From Chrysoporthe austroafricana (Eukaryota; Ascomycota; Sordariomycetes; Diaporthales; Cryphonectriaceae), in the NCBI GenBank assembly GCA_001051155.2, contig JYIP02000008.1, positions 372,001 through 436,000 of the forward strand: 64,000 nt of DNA, in the 5' to 3' direction. Below the pieces are notes generated by a model. It had not been told where the DNA came from, ran no database searches, and saw only the letters and a program-made list of their open reading frames with translations. A program made the translations under genes and the position numbers. Positions 11,662 through 22,838 of the stretch are shown here, in pieces; the stretch's first letter is position 1, and every line of letters begins with the position of its first letter.

Positions 11662-12849
11662 CTAGAACTTGTACACCTGGTCCTTGTTGTAGCCCAGCTC
11701 CGCGAGGTACCCGGTCAGCTCGCCCTGGTCCTTCGGGCTCACCTTGGCGCCCGAGATGGCCTTGTACATGGGCGGCGGGCCGCACACGAAGACCTTGATG
11801 TTGCCCGCCTTGGGCTCCGGCAGCACCGTCTTGAGCAGCTCCTTGGTGACGTAGCCCTTGCCGCCCTGCCAGTCCTTGGGGGGCTTGTCGAGCGTGTAGA
11901 AGGCGCGGAACCGCTGCGGGTACGTGTTCTCGAGCTCCTGGAACTCCTTGCGCAGCAGGATGTCCTCCTCGGCGACGTTCGCGAACACGAGCGTGACCTT
12001 GGTCTTGTCGTCCGGGTTGCTGAAGATGGCGCGGCACAGCTGGTACATGGGCGTGATGCCCGTGCCGCCGGCGACCAGGCCGATGTGCTCGTGCTTGTTG
12101 GCCGTCCACGGGTACTTGGGCAGCGGGCCCTTGAAGTCGAGGCGCTGGCCGGGGACCATGTCGTGCATGTGGGTGGACATCGGGCCGCCCTCGTACTTCT
12201 TCACGATCAGGTCCAGGAACCCCTTGGCATCTGCTCAACCCGCGTCAGTCAGCCAGTACGTCACCACCCACCCCCCCTTCTTCTCCACAAAAAGCGTCGA
12301 ACCCACCCTCGTCCGAGACAGGCGTGTAGGGCCGCAGCACGGGCTTCCCCTCGCCGTCGGGCTTGTACTTGGTCAGGATCGCGCTGGCGACGTCCAGGCC
12401 CGACACCATGTCCTCCTCGGGCAGCTTGAACCGGAACTTCTTGGTGTTGTGGTTGACGATCTCGACGTCGTCCAGCTTCAGCGACACGAAGCCCTGGTCG
12501 CCGCCCGTCAGGGCCTTCTTGACGCCGCCAGCGCCGCCGGGCAGGGCGTCCTTGACCTTGGCCTCGGCCTTCTGCGCCGCGCCCGGGTTCTGCGTGAGGT
12601 AGTAGTAGCCGCCACCCGCGACGGCGCCGGCGCCCAGGACGTAGAGGAGCGTGTTGCTGCTGCCGCCACCAGAGGGAGAGGGGGGCTGAGAGGCATAGCG
12701 ACGGGCTTGCTGGTACGGAGAGGGTGTGATTGTCAGCCAGAGTCCGCTCGTAGTTGTCTCAGACGGGGACCGTCGTCGTTGCATCCTGAACTTACGTGCT
12801 TCATAGGCTGCGCCGATTGGCACGCCCGGAACGCTGATCGCGCGAACAT
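11662..12849 (-). CDS. MCR1: NADH-cytochrome b5 reductase, mitochondrial (3 exons)
   Basis: FAD flavoprotein that passes electrons from NADH to cytochrome b5-type acceptors and, in yeast, to the D-erythroascorbyl radical; Mcr1 sits in the mitochondrial outer membrane and intermembrane space. Exons (minus strand) are 12849-12796, 12709-12307 and 12230-11662, giving 341 aa, the normal family length. The first exon encodes a short basic leader ([18 protein letters not shown]). Exon 2 carries a Gly/Ala-rich membrane segment ([18 protein letters not shown]) and the FAD-binding motif [10 protein letters not shown], which is completed across the second intron and so supports that splice. Exon 3 contains the FAD/NADH motifs [24 protein letters not shown] and [10 protein letters not shown], and ends in VYKF, close to the usual -F carboxyl terminus. 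A purine-rich tract on the plus strand at 13080-13205 gives this gene a CT-rich upstream leader. The gene converges with the Zn2Cys6 gene, with only about 120 bases between stop codons. Confidence 0.95.
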
Positions 12850-13970
12850 TTTGGGCTGTTGGGAGGGGGAGGGAAGGAAAAGAATGGAGGCAATTGGGCT
12901 CGGTGAAAGAGCAGACGAGTCTCTCGTACGATCGTGTTGAGGGGGATTTGCTTTGAAATGCAAGGTTGGAAGCTCGCGCGCATGCGTTGGAGAAATCCGC
13001 CGAGCTCAAATGTGTCTGTGACGTAACCTCATCACGTCAGGATTAGAGGAACAAGCCCCCTCCGGCTTATTCCGGACAAGACTTTCTCTCAAAAATACTG
13101 AAACATAAGCAAAGAGAAAGAAAAGGGAAAAGAGGAAAAGAGGAGAAAGAAACAGAGACGAAGAAAAAGTAGGGGCTAAAGAAAGCAAGAGACAGAAAGA
13201 TGGATAGAAAGCTCAAGCACATCGCGCGAAGGCCAATTCTGTCTTCCGATTCGTCCAGTATCAACTACCAAGGCCCTCACTGACTTTGAATTATGTTGTC
13301 GACAACGCACTCATAAAAGGATTGCCAGCCTTGAGAGCCTTAAGAACAACATAGCAAGGGGAGAACACAGATTCACACAACGCAGAAATGGACACAAGGT
13401 TGCTTCAATTGCCGCTCACTGCTGGAGCAGCCGGCAGTGCATGTATTCATTTAGCATTTCCAAACATGAAACCAACGCAGCGGCTATATTGGCCCCCTCC
13501 ACCCTCATCCAAAATGCAAGGTTGCGTTCAAATAAGTGATGATGCGCTTCTGCCATCCCTAACTCCCCACCTTCCGCATGGGAGGGCAATGTCGCCGACA
13601 TCAGTCACTCCCAGCCATGCTGATATAACATGCTACACTCCCATATGTATCCCCCCGGCGTGTGAGGGTAGGAGCCGCTCCGAGGTCCCGAAAGCTCCGG
13701 TCACTGGTGGTCCGTGGGCCTATAACAGATCTGATTGTCCAAGGGTACCCAGCCAAAAATTGGCTGTCCAATGTCATGCCTGCCCTGGTTGAGATCCGGC
13801 CGTGTTGGTGTAGACGCCGACCCGTGCTAACCCAAGCATGTAAAAGATGTTTTTTCTTCGACGCAAAAGCAACGCTCCGGCCATCAGGTCGTTACAATTA
13901 CAGCAGCCGCAAAGACCCCTTTGTGACGCATATAATGGAGCCCTAGCCCCTCCCTTCCGGTGTGGCATGG
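12850..13970. other. intergenic; MCR1 promoter region with long polypurine tract
   Basis: About 1.1 kb between two minus-strand genes. From 13080 to 13205 the plus strand is almost entirely purine (AAAGAGAAAGAAAAGGG and similar), so the MCR1 sense strand is pyrimidine-rich there, a common fungal promoter or leader composition. No coding frame is convincing between 13260 and 13970. Confidence 0.55.
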
Positions 13971-15614
13971 TCATGGACTCGGTTCCGTCTTGTCCCCACC
14001 AGGCGACTGCATTTTGGCGTCCGGGAGCGTTCGGCCGGATTCATATTTCTTCGGCGGGATTTCGTCCCCAGCCTGGCTACCTCGCCGTAGTATGCCGGTC
14101 TCCTGGTGCGTAGAAAGCGTCGGGGTGTTCGCTTGGCTGCCACCACGCTGACCGTGGTAGTGTACAACCTGGGGAGGGGCCTGTCCAGCTTGGTGGCCCA
14201 GGAGGTGTTGGGGGTACGGATCAAGGTCCTTGCTGGAAGTAGAGAACGTTGAGACGACTGGCTGATGGTAACCATTGGCAGTGGAGGAGGTACTTGCAGT
14301 TGGTGTATGACCAGAGTCCGTATGTTCAGATTGTGTTGGTGTGCCCACGTCGCCCGGGCTCCCGGAAGCCGGGTCAGCCTGCCCCGTCAAGCTCGTCATG
14401 CCGCCCTCGATGTCCCTGAGGAGGCGTACGTATTCCTCGGGGACGAGGCCGCTCTCCTGCGTCTTGGGGTCTTCTGCGACGAGCCACCCTTGACCGTGCC
14501 GGTACGAAACCCATATGATCTGGCCCTCGACAAGAGGCAGCTCGTTCTCGTTTTCTCTCTGGAAGTCGAACAGTGCGACGGCCTTGCCATGCATCTCCTC
14601 GTCGGGCGAGGTGATCGTGAACTGGTAGTCCTTGGAGTACCGCGACTGGTCCTCCTGGTCGTATCCAGGAGACTCGTCGTCGCTGGAGTCGTCGGACTGA
14701 GGTCGGTACCCGCCGTTGGGCTGGACGTACTGTCTTGGCTGTAGCTCGGCCACACCGTAGGAGTGCCGGGCCTGGTTGGGCGGATAGGTGACATATTCAC
14801 CGCCTGGCCCGTTCGCCTCCTCCCCCTGGTTCACGTAGTATCGTTCGCTACCATCTCCGCTGGTGCCCACGTAGTAACCCCTCTCTTGATCATAATTCTC
14901 CGAGCGCATTACGTGCGAGTCGCCCTGGTCACGGCTGCTGCGCCGCCGGCTAGAGGCGAAGGCCGCGCCTGACGATTTGTGTTTTCGGTGCCTAGAGCTG
15001 ACGACGGGGCTCTGGAGATCCTCGTCCTCGCTCCATGGGGGCCCGTCGCCCAGGTAGATAGGCGCCAGGTTGTCGACCTTGCTCAGGCTCGCCCAGACAT
15101 TGCTGTCCCAGCTCATGGAACCGTCCCAGCCGGCGGGGTCGGAGAGCCGGCGCGACTCGCTGGCGGGCGTGGTCATGCCCGACGGCGGCTGCGAGGGTTC
15201 TGGCGGAGGTCCATAGTGCATCGGGTGCGCCTGCGGGTATGCGAAATCCCGCACGAGGGTGTAGGCGAGACTCGAGGGGTACATGGGGAAGGCGTGGGAG
15301 GTCGGCCGCGAGTGGAAAGGCATCGAGGTCACAGAATACTGCGACAGCCTGTTCTTGGAGGCTTGCGACATGGATACAGGCCGAGGGGCAGTGGCCCTCT
15401 TCTGCTGGGGCGAGGTCGTTATGATGGGCGGCAGGGGCGGGTGGTTGGGATTCGACGTCGGGGAGGAGACTGCGGGCGGAGAGGTCGCTGGTGACGAGGT
15501 CGTGGACATGATGGTTGACATGTTCGGCGGAGGTTGGGCGTCGGAGGTCGCGTGCGATGTCGCAGAGGCAATCGCGCCCAGATCGTGAGCAAGGTTTCCT
15601 AGCCGTACCCGCAA
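13971..15614 (-). CDS. SH3-domain adaptor, Nbp2-like
   Basis: A 547-aa protein in one exon, resembling the Nbp2 family, which in yeast brings the phosphatase Ptc1 to MAP-kinase kinase Pbs2 and dampens HOG and cell-wall stress signalling in the cytoplasm. A single SH3 domain lies at about residues 338-397: it begins GKAVALFDFQRENENELPL, has the central IIWVSY and the GWLVAEDP segment, and closes with SGLVPEEYVRLL. This carries the ALYDF-type, WW-type (W plus following aliphatic) and PxxY-type features of a functional polyproline-binding surface. The rest is Ser/Pro/Thr-rich and disordered, with basic patches (SSRHRKHKSSG, SSRRRSSRD). A downstream Met at 15521 (MSTIMSTTSS) is an alternative start giving 516 aa. 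The upstream 31 residues look less protein-like, so the shorter form may be the true one. The orthology to Nbp2 rests on SH3 type and architecture only. Confidence 0.8.
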   Translation of the reverse strand: MRVRLGNLAHDLGAIASATSHATSDAQPPPNMSTIMSTTSSPATSPPAVSSPTSNPNHPPLPPIITTSPQQKRATAPRPVSMSQASKNRLSQYSVTSMPFHSRPTSHAFPMYPSSLAYTLVRDFAYPQAHPMHYGPPPEPSQPPSGMTTPASESRRLSDPAGWDGSMSWDSNVWASLSKVDNLAPIYLGDGPPWSEDEDLQSPVVSSRHRKHKSSGAAFASSRRRSSRDQGDSHVMRSENYDQERGYYVGTSGDGSERYYVNQGEEANGPGGEYVTYPPNQARHSYGVAELQPRQYVQPNGGYRPQSDDSSDDESPGYDQEDQSRYSKDYQFTITSPDEEMHGKAVALFDFQRENENELPLVEGQIIWVSYRHGQGWLVAEDPKTQESGLVPEEYVRLLRDIEGGMTSLTGQADPASGSPGDVGTPTQSEHTDSGHTPTASTSSTANGYHQPVVSTFSTSSKDLDPYPQHLLGHQAGQAPPQVVHYHGQRGGSQANTPTLSTHQETGILRRGSQAGDEIPPKKYESGRTLPDAKMQSPGGDKTEPSP

Positions 15615-18058
15615 CTGGTTCCACCGTCCGTCTCAAAAGGCGACAGTTCCGAGTGTTCGATTGACAGGAGGGGGGGTCGATCCGGAGCGCCTCGTGGCGG
15701 GCTGTCTGGCTGTCGTAGGAGCAATTTGAATGACAGTAAGACCGGGGGGGTGCAGGCACTGTCGTATGGAGAGAAGCGAGGAGGCTCGATGTGGCCAGGA
15801 AGGAAATGCGAGCGCGATCAGCCTCGCGGAGCCGCAAGATTGGAAGGCGGTGCAAAAGAATTTGTGTTGCAAGGAGTCAGTTCGATGCCAGGTTTGTGTG
15901 GGGACTCGAGGACGATTCGATTCGGATCAACAGGGTGAGTCTGGGTTTGGGTTGAGGAAGAAGAGGGCCTCTCTTGCTGCGACCACCTCGCCTTACACAC
16001 CACCTGCTGGGTCACCCACCGTACGCAGTAGCGTGCGCAGGCAGCAGGGCCCTGCCAGGGAGCGCCGGCACAGCGGTTGAGCGACGGCCTTTGTCGCCAA
16101 TGGCGTGTAGCGCAGGGCGGCGGTAGGCTGGCTACTTAGGCTCGCACGCCCGGTATGGCGGCCCAGAGGGAGCGGAAAGGCACAGACAGGCCAGACGCCG
16201 CGGCCGCGCACTGAGGTGAGACAAGACACAGACGACGGGCCTCGATGCTTGAGCCCCTCGGTTGAGAAATTGAGTTCATGCGAGGTGACAATGACACCTC
16301 GTGTGGCTCGTGTGATCCGCCGAGAGATTGGGATGGCTCTGGCGGGACCTCTCTCGCAGGCGTCCCACGGCGTCCCCAGGGCTAGGGCTAGGGCTTTGGG
16401 GCCGTCAACAGGTGGTACTCCGTGGCGTACTATGGCGATGTCGACATGCTATTTCGAGGGATCCGGGCGTGGGCAGTGTGGGTTTGGAGGGGGAGACACG
16501 AGCACTCAGACATCTAGATGGGACTCTGGGGGTGGCAGTGGTATGAAAGAAAGCCCCAGGGACGGGGGGGGGCAGGCTGTTGGAGCAGGAACGCCGCCGC
16601 CTAGACAGCAGAGGGGCCCCACCGCCAAGAGGAGCACGCGCATCCTGCCTGCGATCCAGGATCCTATAGTTCCAGGCTGGGGGCTCTTCTTCCTGCCGAC
16701 CTCGAACTCGAACTCGAACTCGGTCTCGGCGTCGACGTCGCCGCTGACGCCGGAACAAGCGCCGCCAGCGCCGTCAGCTTAAGCGCGCTCCTAGGCTTCT
16801 CTTACGATTCCAGTTTCCAGCGGAAGCGCCGGCCTCTGGCATGATCCAGCTGCGACGACTGGGACGGTACGCCGTCGACCCAGCTGCAAGGTCCCTCCCG
16901 CCTGGTAACACGATATGAGCCGCGCGCCCTTCTGCCCTGACGTTCTTTTCGTGTCTCTTAGCAGGGCGATCATATACTATCGAAGATCGACGCGAGCCCT
17001 GCAGGTGCGCTTTTGCTGGTTTACTGGGATTGCATCAAGGACATGGCAAGAGGATCAAAATAGGGCCCCACGCATGGCACTGACTAAGTAGTTTCGAGTG
17101 CGTGAACGACATGACATCTCTGGAGATTCATCCTGGGCCCTGGGATCGAGGAGGCTGCGCGAGCGATAGGTACACATCAAGCAGGCCGTCTGAAGCTTCC
17201 CCGCGCCCACATGGCCGCCCGGCTGCCGCAGTTTCTCGTGACGATTCGTATCGCCTCCACGGCCAGCTGACTGTCGATCTCGAGATGGTATCTGCCGGGT
17301 GATCATCTGGGCATACCCTATTGATGCGCCTAGTAGACGTTCTCATGGTTGACTACGGGCCAACTGCATGACTCCCCTAGACGTACTCCGACGTGGGTCG
17401 CGAAGGAGAGCCTGCAGGCTGGTTGGACGTTCAAAGAAAGTATGAAGCTACCAGGTAGATGGCTACGGTATGGGTTCTATTCTTGGGGATCAACTTCCCC
17501 TTGTCTTCACCTGAAACACCAGCGACAACGGCGTCCGGCCAGTAGCCAATGAAGATCTAGCTGCGAGACCCACCTTATTGCCTGCCGACGGCACCAAGCC
17601 CGCCCAAGCTCTTAGGGCGAGCAGCCTCTGAGCAGGCTTTCCAGCTGCTACCAACCACCCAGCACCACGGCGGTCACGATAATCGTGGTTGTTGACTCTC
17701 ATCAACTGCTGTAGCAGATGAGGTGAAAGGTTCGAAGACATGACCCGTCTTGTGACGGGTGTCTGAGGACCAGCATCGATCGCAACCTCAAGGTTGCAGA
17801 CCCCTTCAGCGTGGTAGGTCAAATTTTCCACCCTCCAAGCAGAGCTTGACGGACATCCGCGTCACCCACCTGATGATTTTCATATTGGAGCTGTCTGACC
17901 TTTTGATGACTCTTTTTACTATTACGCTATTTCATATCTGATTGCGCCCTATCCTGCCTGTCCTGCAGCTGTGTCCACTGGTCTGAGATGTGAACTCTTG
18001 CTGACGACAATGCAACGCGCCAGTTTAGTTCGCGACCCGTCCCCCACTTGACGAGATC
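15615..18058. other. 2.4-kb divergent intergenic region
   Basis: Shared upstream region of the SH3 adaptor (minus) and Ssu72 (plus). It contains low-complexity patches, including three copies of AGGGCT at 16380-16397 and three copies of TCGAAC near 16703-16720. A 188-codon plus-strand frame at 16216-16782 has no domain features and is dominated by these simple repeats; I do not consider it a gene. Confidence 0.5.
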
Positions 18059-18905
18059 ATGGCGACTACCGAGCCCACGAACGGAGCGGGAGCTCCTGCC
18101 GCGGCGCAGAACGGCGCCGCCCAGGAGCCAGACTTCAAGCTGCGCTTCTGCACTGTCTGCGCGAGCAACCAGAACAGGTATGCTGCCCACCCATCTTCCC
18201 GGCAGCGTGGGGTCTCTAAGGCCGAGCTCTTGCTAACCCGACGCCAGATCCATGGAAGCCCACCTCCGCCTCGCCCAAGCAGGCTTTCCCGTGACCTCCT
18301 ATGGCACCGGCACCCTCGTGCGTCTCCCCGGGCCAACCATTACGCAGCCCAACAACTACCAGTTCAACACGACATCCTACGACAGTATGTACAGGGAACT
18401 CGAAGCAAAAGACCCTCGCCTCTACAGCGCCAACGGCCTGCTCACCATGTTGGACCGCAACCGCGGCATCAAGTGGGGTCCGGAGAGGTGGCAGGACTGG
18501 CAGATCGGTATGCCCCGGTCAGGCCAGAACTACTACCAGGGCTTCGAAGGCACAGAGACGGGCATCGTGGACGTGGTGATCACGTGCGAGGAGAGGTGCT
18601 GGGACGGGGTGACGGACGACCTGCTCGCAAGGGGCAGCCCGCTGAACAGGCCGGTCCACGTCATCAACGTCGACATCAAGGACAATCACGAGGAGGCGGC
18701 GGTCGGCGGGAGGGGCATCACGGACCTGGCGATCTCGCTGAACAGAGCCGCGGTGGAGGAGAGGGAGGCGATCGGGGCTGCGGCTTTTGATGGCGGCAGC
18801 GGCGCGGCCAGGGCCGGCTTCGACGAGAGGGTCCCGGAGGTCATCGCGGAGTGGCAGGAGAGGTGGCCTAACCTGCCCGCCACCTGGACTCTGTCGTGGT
18901 TCTGA
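18059..18905 (+). CDS. SSU72: RNA polymerase II CTD Ser5/Ser7 phosphatase Ssu72 (2 exons)
   Basis: Nuclear cysteine phosphatase that dephosphorylates Ser5 and Ser7 of the Pol II C-terminal repeats and works in the cleavage/polyadenylation factor during 3'-end formation and termination. Exons are 18059-18177 and 18248-18905, giving 258 aa. After a disordered, Ala-rich N-terminus of about 28 residues comes the conserved [16 protein letters not shown], which contains the CX5R phosphate-binding loop with nucleophile Cys. The 70-nt intron interrupts the codon of the loop Arg. Further family landmarks are [17 protein letters not shown], the aspartate-containing [14 protein letters not shown], and [15 protein letters not shown]. 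The C-terminus is a short amphipathic helix ending TWTLSWF. A Gly/Ala-rich insert near [15 protein letters not shown] is somewhat longer than in yeast. All catalytic residues are present. Confidence 0.97.
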
Positions 18906-20498
18906 AGGGATCGTCGTGTGCTCTGACGCTGTCCGGACTCGTCCGCACCGGCTGGTGTTTCGTCGCATGCGACTGGCCGAGCGAGATACGGCTCTGGTTG
19001 GGTATCTGTGAGCTGCGTCGAGCTCGGGAGTGGAGCTTCCATTGTTTTATAAGCTGTCAATGATACCCGTTGGTTTCGTCCAAATCAACAAAGTCGGCAT
19101 GACACAGCATCGTGACATTACCACGCATGGAGCAACGCTCACTGGCTGTCCTTGCGAGCTCGCCTGGGGACCGTCGGTGATTTGTATGCATGCATGCTTG
19201 GCCGATAGGTTGTGTTCGGTCCGTTTCCTGTCTGCTCCGGCCGGGCAAGATTGTGAATCACTGCTGGCACAGACAAGAGTTCATGCTCTGTCGGACATAA
19301 AAGGTCAAAACGTCAGCAGGTGCCTCCAGGGTCTCTTCGCCATGCGAGGTTTGCTGTTCCCGAAACCCCGAAACCCCGACTGGGCTACCAGAGGCGAGGC
19401 CCAACGGCCACGGGACCGCGCGAGATCAGACGAAAAGGTTTGGCGATGTATGGTAATGCGACTTGATACTCTGCCGTACCGGATAAGCTTCGTCGCCGCA
19501 ACGGCCGCCAAACGCGCACCGTCCAATCTTCTGGGCCACAGGATAACCCGGTCTGCCTCCCCCCCCCCCTGGGCGGGCAGGACCGCCAGGGCGGCCGGGG
19601 CTGCAGCGCAGACAGGGCGGAGGGCCGACAGGGCTCCCATACGTGGCACTCTCGGAGGCAGGGGTGCGGGTGAGGCTGAGCAGCCTCGAGTTGCTGGGGC
19701 CCATGGGCAGAGGGCCGAGATTGCAATGCAATCTAATCTGCCACCGTTAGTGTCGAATTGGGGTGCGTACCCAGATCCCCCCGACCACGCATAGGGCCCC
19801 ACGGGTGGCGCCCGTCGGTCTGCACCCGCCAGGCGGGAGGGAGCTTGGCGAGCGAGCACAGAGATCTGGCCGTTCAAAGTCAATCAATCGATCGTGAGGA
19901 TCAACCTGGGGAGGGGCGCGCGGTGGTGATCTCTCTAAGGCTGAGCCCGGTTGAGTAATGATGGGCATCGTATGTATGTCGTACTTGCAAGAGGGCCTGG
20001 CGGGCAGCAGGTGCTCCGGCATTCGAACCTGACACCTCATTTTACCCGGGAGCCCGCCTCGTGGCCTTTTTCTCTTAATGTCCGTCGCCATGCCTCCATC
20101 TCCTCATCCAATCTGCCCCTGCTCCCTCGGGGCCCGGCGGTCGAGACCATATGATCGACAGGTACCGATGACACCGACGGTCGTTTCCGGGAGCGATAAT
20201 GAGGGATTTGGACTATTGGAGCCACGGGAGGCAAGCCGCTCTTCACTGCAGGCGTCCACATCTCCCTTGATCCTCGATACGATCGACAAACACGTTCACA
20301 CCCCCGAGTCATCCGGTCAAACACGACACACGCATGATTCAACCACATCACCGCGCACCGAAAGAAGCGCCCTGGAAATAAAATACGGCACAGCGCACGG
20401 GGGGCCGTGGCCCAGCAGCGGTTCCGACCCTTCCAGAAGAAACCCAATCTCGAGGAGCACCGTCCCCACGGCGTCATCCTGTGGGTACTCCGGGCGGG

Positions 20499-20506
20499 TA
20501 TATAAG
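20499..20506 (+). promoter_or_regulatory. TATA-like element TATATAAG
   Basis: A strong TATA-type octamer in a GC-rich setting, followed by GC-rich sequence without a recognised gene. It lies 2.3 kb upstream of the Spa2 ATG. It could drive a long-leader transcript or a non-coding RNA; there is no direct evidence of use. Confidence 0.3.
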
Positions 20507-20860
20507 AAGGCCCCAGCAGGATTTTGGGTCAGGGGGCGGGGGCCAGCCCAGCCGTGGCCGGGGTCACTGGAGATTGGGGAGGGCGAGGGAGGGGGCGTGT
20601 CATTGGCCAGGGCACCCCTGGGCGTGCAGGGCGGCCCCGCGGGATGCTCCTTCGAGGAAAGGCGACAGACGCATCGAGCCCAATCTGCTGCCTCCACCGC
20701 TCTCTTGGGTGGGCGGGCGCGTGTGTGTATCGTTTGTATGCGAGTATAGGTCGGTGTCTGCTATGCGCCCGAGGCCAGACGGGCCATGGAGATTGGCTTA
20801 AGCTCCGCGCGAAGTGACGTTGGTTTTTCCAAATAGTCGGAAAATCCCTGGTCGAATGAG

Positions 20861-20896
20861 GCAGGCCTTGCAGGCCTCGCAGGCCCTGCAGGCCTC
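20861..20896 (+). repeat. 9-bp tandem repeat, 4 copies (GCAGGCCTY-type)
   Basis: Four adjacent 9-mers, GCAGGCCTT, GCAGGCCTC, GCAGGCCCT and GCAGGCCTC. Each holds the palindrome AGGCCT or a one-base variant. Function unknown; it could be a slippage-generated minisatellite or a cluster of protein-binding sites. Confidence 0.85.
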
Positions 20897-22838
20897 TCAG
20901 CGGGCGCTGCCTGCAGTCTGGCACATGTCGAAAGTGGTCTAGCCAGGGGTTCGGCCAGGTGTATTCATCCGTACCTGCATGTGGTGGCCATGGGCGGGAG
21001 CGTGTACACGCTGTGGTACCCAGCACTGGGTGGTATGGGGCTCCAGAAGCGCCTGCGATGGTAGACGTGACCACTGGTCAGTGCAGCAGGCAATAGTAGG
21101 TACAGTGGCACGGGTGGGCATCTACAGTACAACCGGGACAGGCATTGCCAAATTGAATCCCCATCTCGGTGCATCCTGCTGTACGGACGTACTGTGTGTA
21201 TAGACAGAAACTGGGCTGCCGGTCGATGCCGTCCGTTTATGCGTGCTCGAGACCTTATTTTCTGATTACTGTTTTTTTTTTTCTTCCTGTCCAGGACTGC
21301 TGGGGTCCTGACCGGCAATCTTGTTCCTAATCGTCGACCCCATCGCCACTTTTCTCCCCATCCTCCTCCTCCTCCTCCTTCTCCTCCTTTTTACTCACAC
21401 TCCTGAAAATACCTTCCGCTCCCCACCCCCTCGCGTAAACCTCCTTTGTCTTTCTTGTACGGATAGGTAGTAGTCGATGCGTGGAATCTTGTGTGGCCGC
21501 CCGCTCGCCTTACCCACACCCTCTCTTCTTCACCTCCACCTTTGACCCCGACTCGACCTTGGCGCCTCCTCCCAGTCAGTCGGTCTTTGTTTACCTATTC
21601 TCTCATCTTGCTGACTGGACTCGCTTCCCGTCTCAAGAGCGGCCCGTGTCCAACGTCGCCTTTCGATTCACGCCCAGTCATTCCGAGTCCGCCGGAGCAG
21701 GATAATACCTACGAGACGACACGATACCCACGTATTCCTTCCTATCTTTTGTGTCTAATCATAATACCTCCTCGACTCTGCACTGCTGCTGCTGTCGAAC
21801 AGCCTCCTGCATAGCCACCCCTCTGCATCCTCCTTCGAACGCGAGGCTGCATCAGCTCGTAGCCGAAGCACGCCTCCTCGAGACCCCTGGCACGCCGGTC
21901 CGCGGCAGCCCGTGATAGCGCTGTCGCGACAGAGATCCTCCCGATTGCTCGAGCTCTTGGGGACCAGCTCGACTTCTCCTGACGGCGGCCTTCTCTGTCC
22001 ACCCGCGTCCAAGCTTCACCGCAATACCAGCGCCGTACGCTCGTGCCGCGCGCAGCCCCCAGGTTCAGCCTCGGCGTATGTTCGTTACTCGACACTGACT
22101 CGCCCGACACACCTCGCTCCCCCAGGGAGACTCGACCTCCGCGTCTGCACCGCCAGTCTCGTCTCGTTGGATCGCCCAGCGCGGCTGCGAGCGACAGGCC
22201 CAAGCAGGGGCAAAATCCACAGCTGGTTCGATCGCCCTCGATTCGTGCTCGTGGGGGGCTTTTTTTGTTTTTCGGGCGAGGGCTGGCTTAGACTTTCAAT
22301 TGTCTTACCGCGAGGCCCTAAGGTTCCCCTATTACCCAGACCCTGCACGACGACCCGACCATTTTAGCCCTCCAACAACCCAATCCGACCCCTCCCGCCG
22401 TGGGACACCCGCGCCTCAACGGAGTCCGTCAGCCCATTTAGGCCGATTTCGACGTTTCACATTCCCAGGCACTGGAGGCACGTCACGAGCTGCCAGCATC
22501 TTCTGTAACCCAGGTGGCCGGTTTTCCTCTCAGGGCGCGGGCGATCGGCACCACAAGGGGCTGCCAGCACATACCGACAGCGACTCCTGCTCCTCGCTCC
22601 CGACAACGCCTCCGCTGACGATCGCCACGTGCGAATTCTGGCCTGCCCTGTAACCGCTCCTCAGGGCAGCCTGCACGCCGCAGCGACGACGGCTTCTCCT
22701 GCCTCCGACGACGCAGGCCGAGACAAGGGGTCGAATCAGGTTCGATCCACCTGTGCTGCGCGCTAGGCCCGGTCGCCTCGAGTCCCAATTGACGCCGCAA
22801 CAGCCGCCCACAGTCACCAACCGCCGCCCCGTGCAAGA

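Larger units (their letters stand above)
18906..22838. other. 3.9-kb region upstream of the Spa2 gene, long 5' leader likely
   Basis: No convincing protein-coding gene. The first half (18906-21240) has GC-rich islands and a TATA-like element at 20499. The second half (about 21280-22838) is strongly pyrimidine-rich with many short overlapping frames and upstream ATGs, the usual look of a long fungal transcript leader. CT trinucleotide repeats (TCC)n occur near 21359-21390. Confidence 0.5.

Noticed and set aside
16380..16397. Three AGGGCT units resembling telomeric repeats
   Set aside because: Fungal telomeres are normally TTAGGG; only three copies of a different hexamer in the middle of a contig, better explained as a simple repeat.
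16216..16782. 188-codon plus-strand frame upstream of Ssu72
   Set aside because: Built largely from simple repeats (AGGGCT, TCGAAC) and lacks any domain, splice partner or codon preference like its neighbours.
20000..20030. tRNA B-box-like sequence (GGTTCGAATGCC on the minus strand)
   Set aside because: The T-arm stem does not pair and no A-box, anticodon arm or acceptor stem can be built at the right distance.
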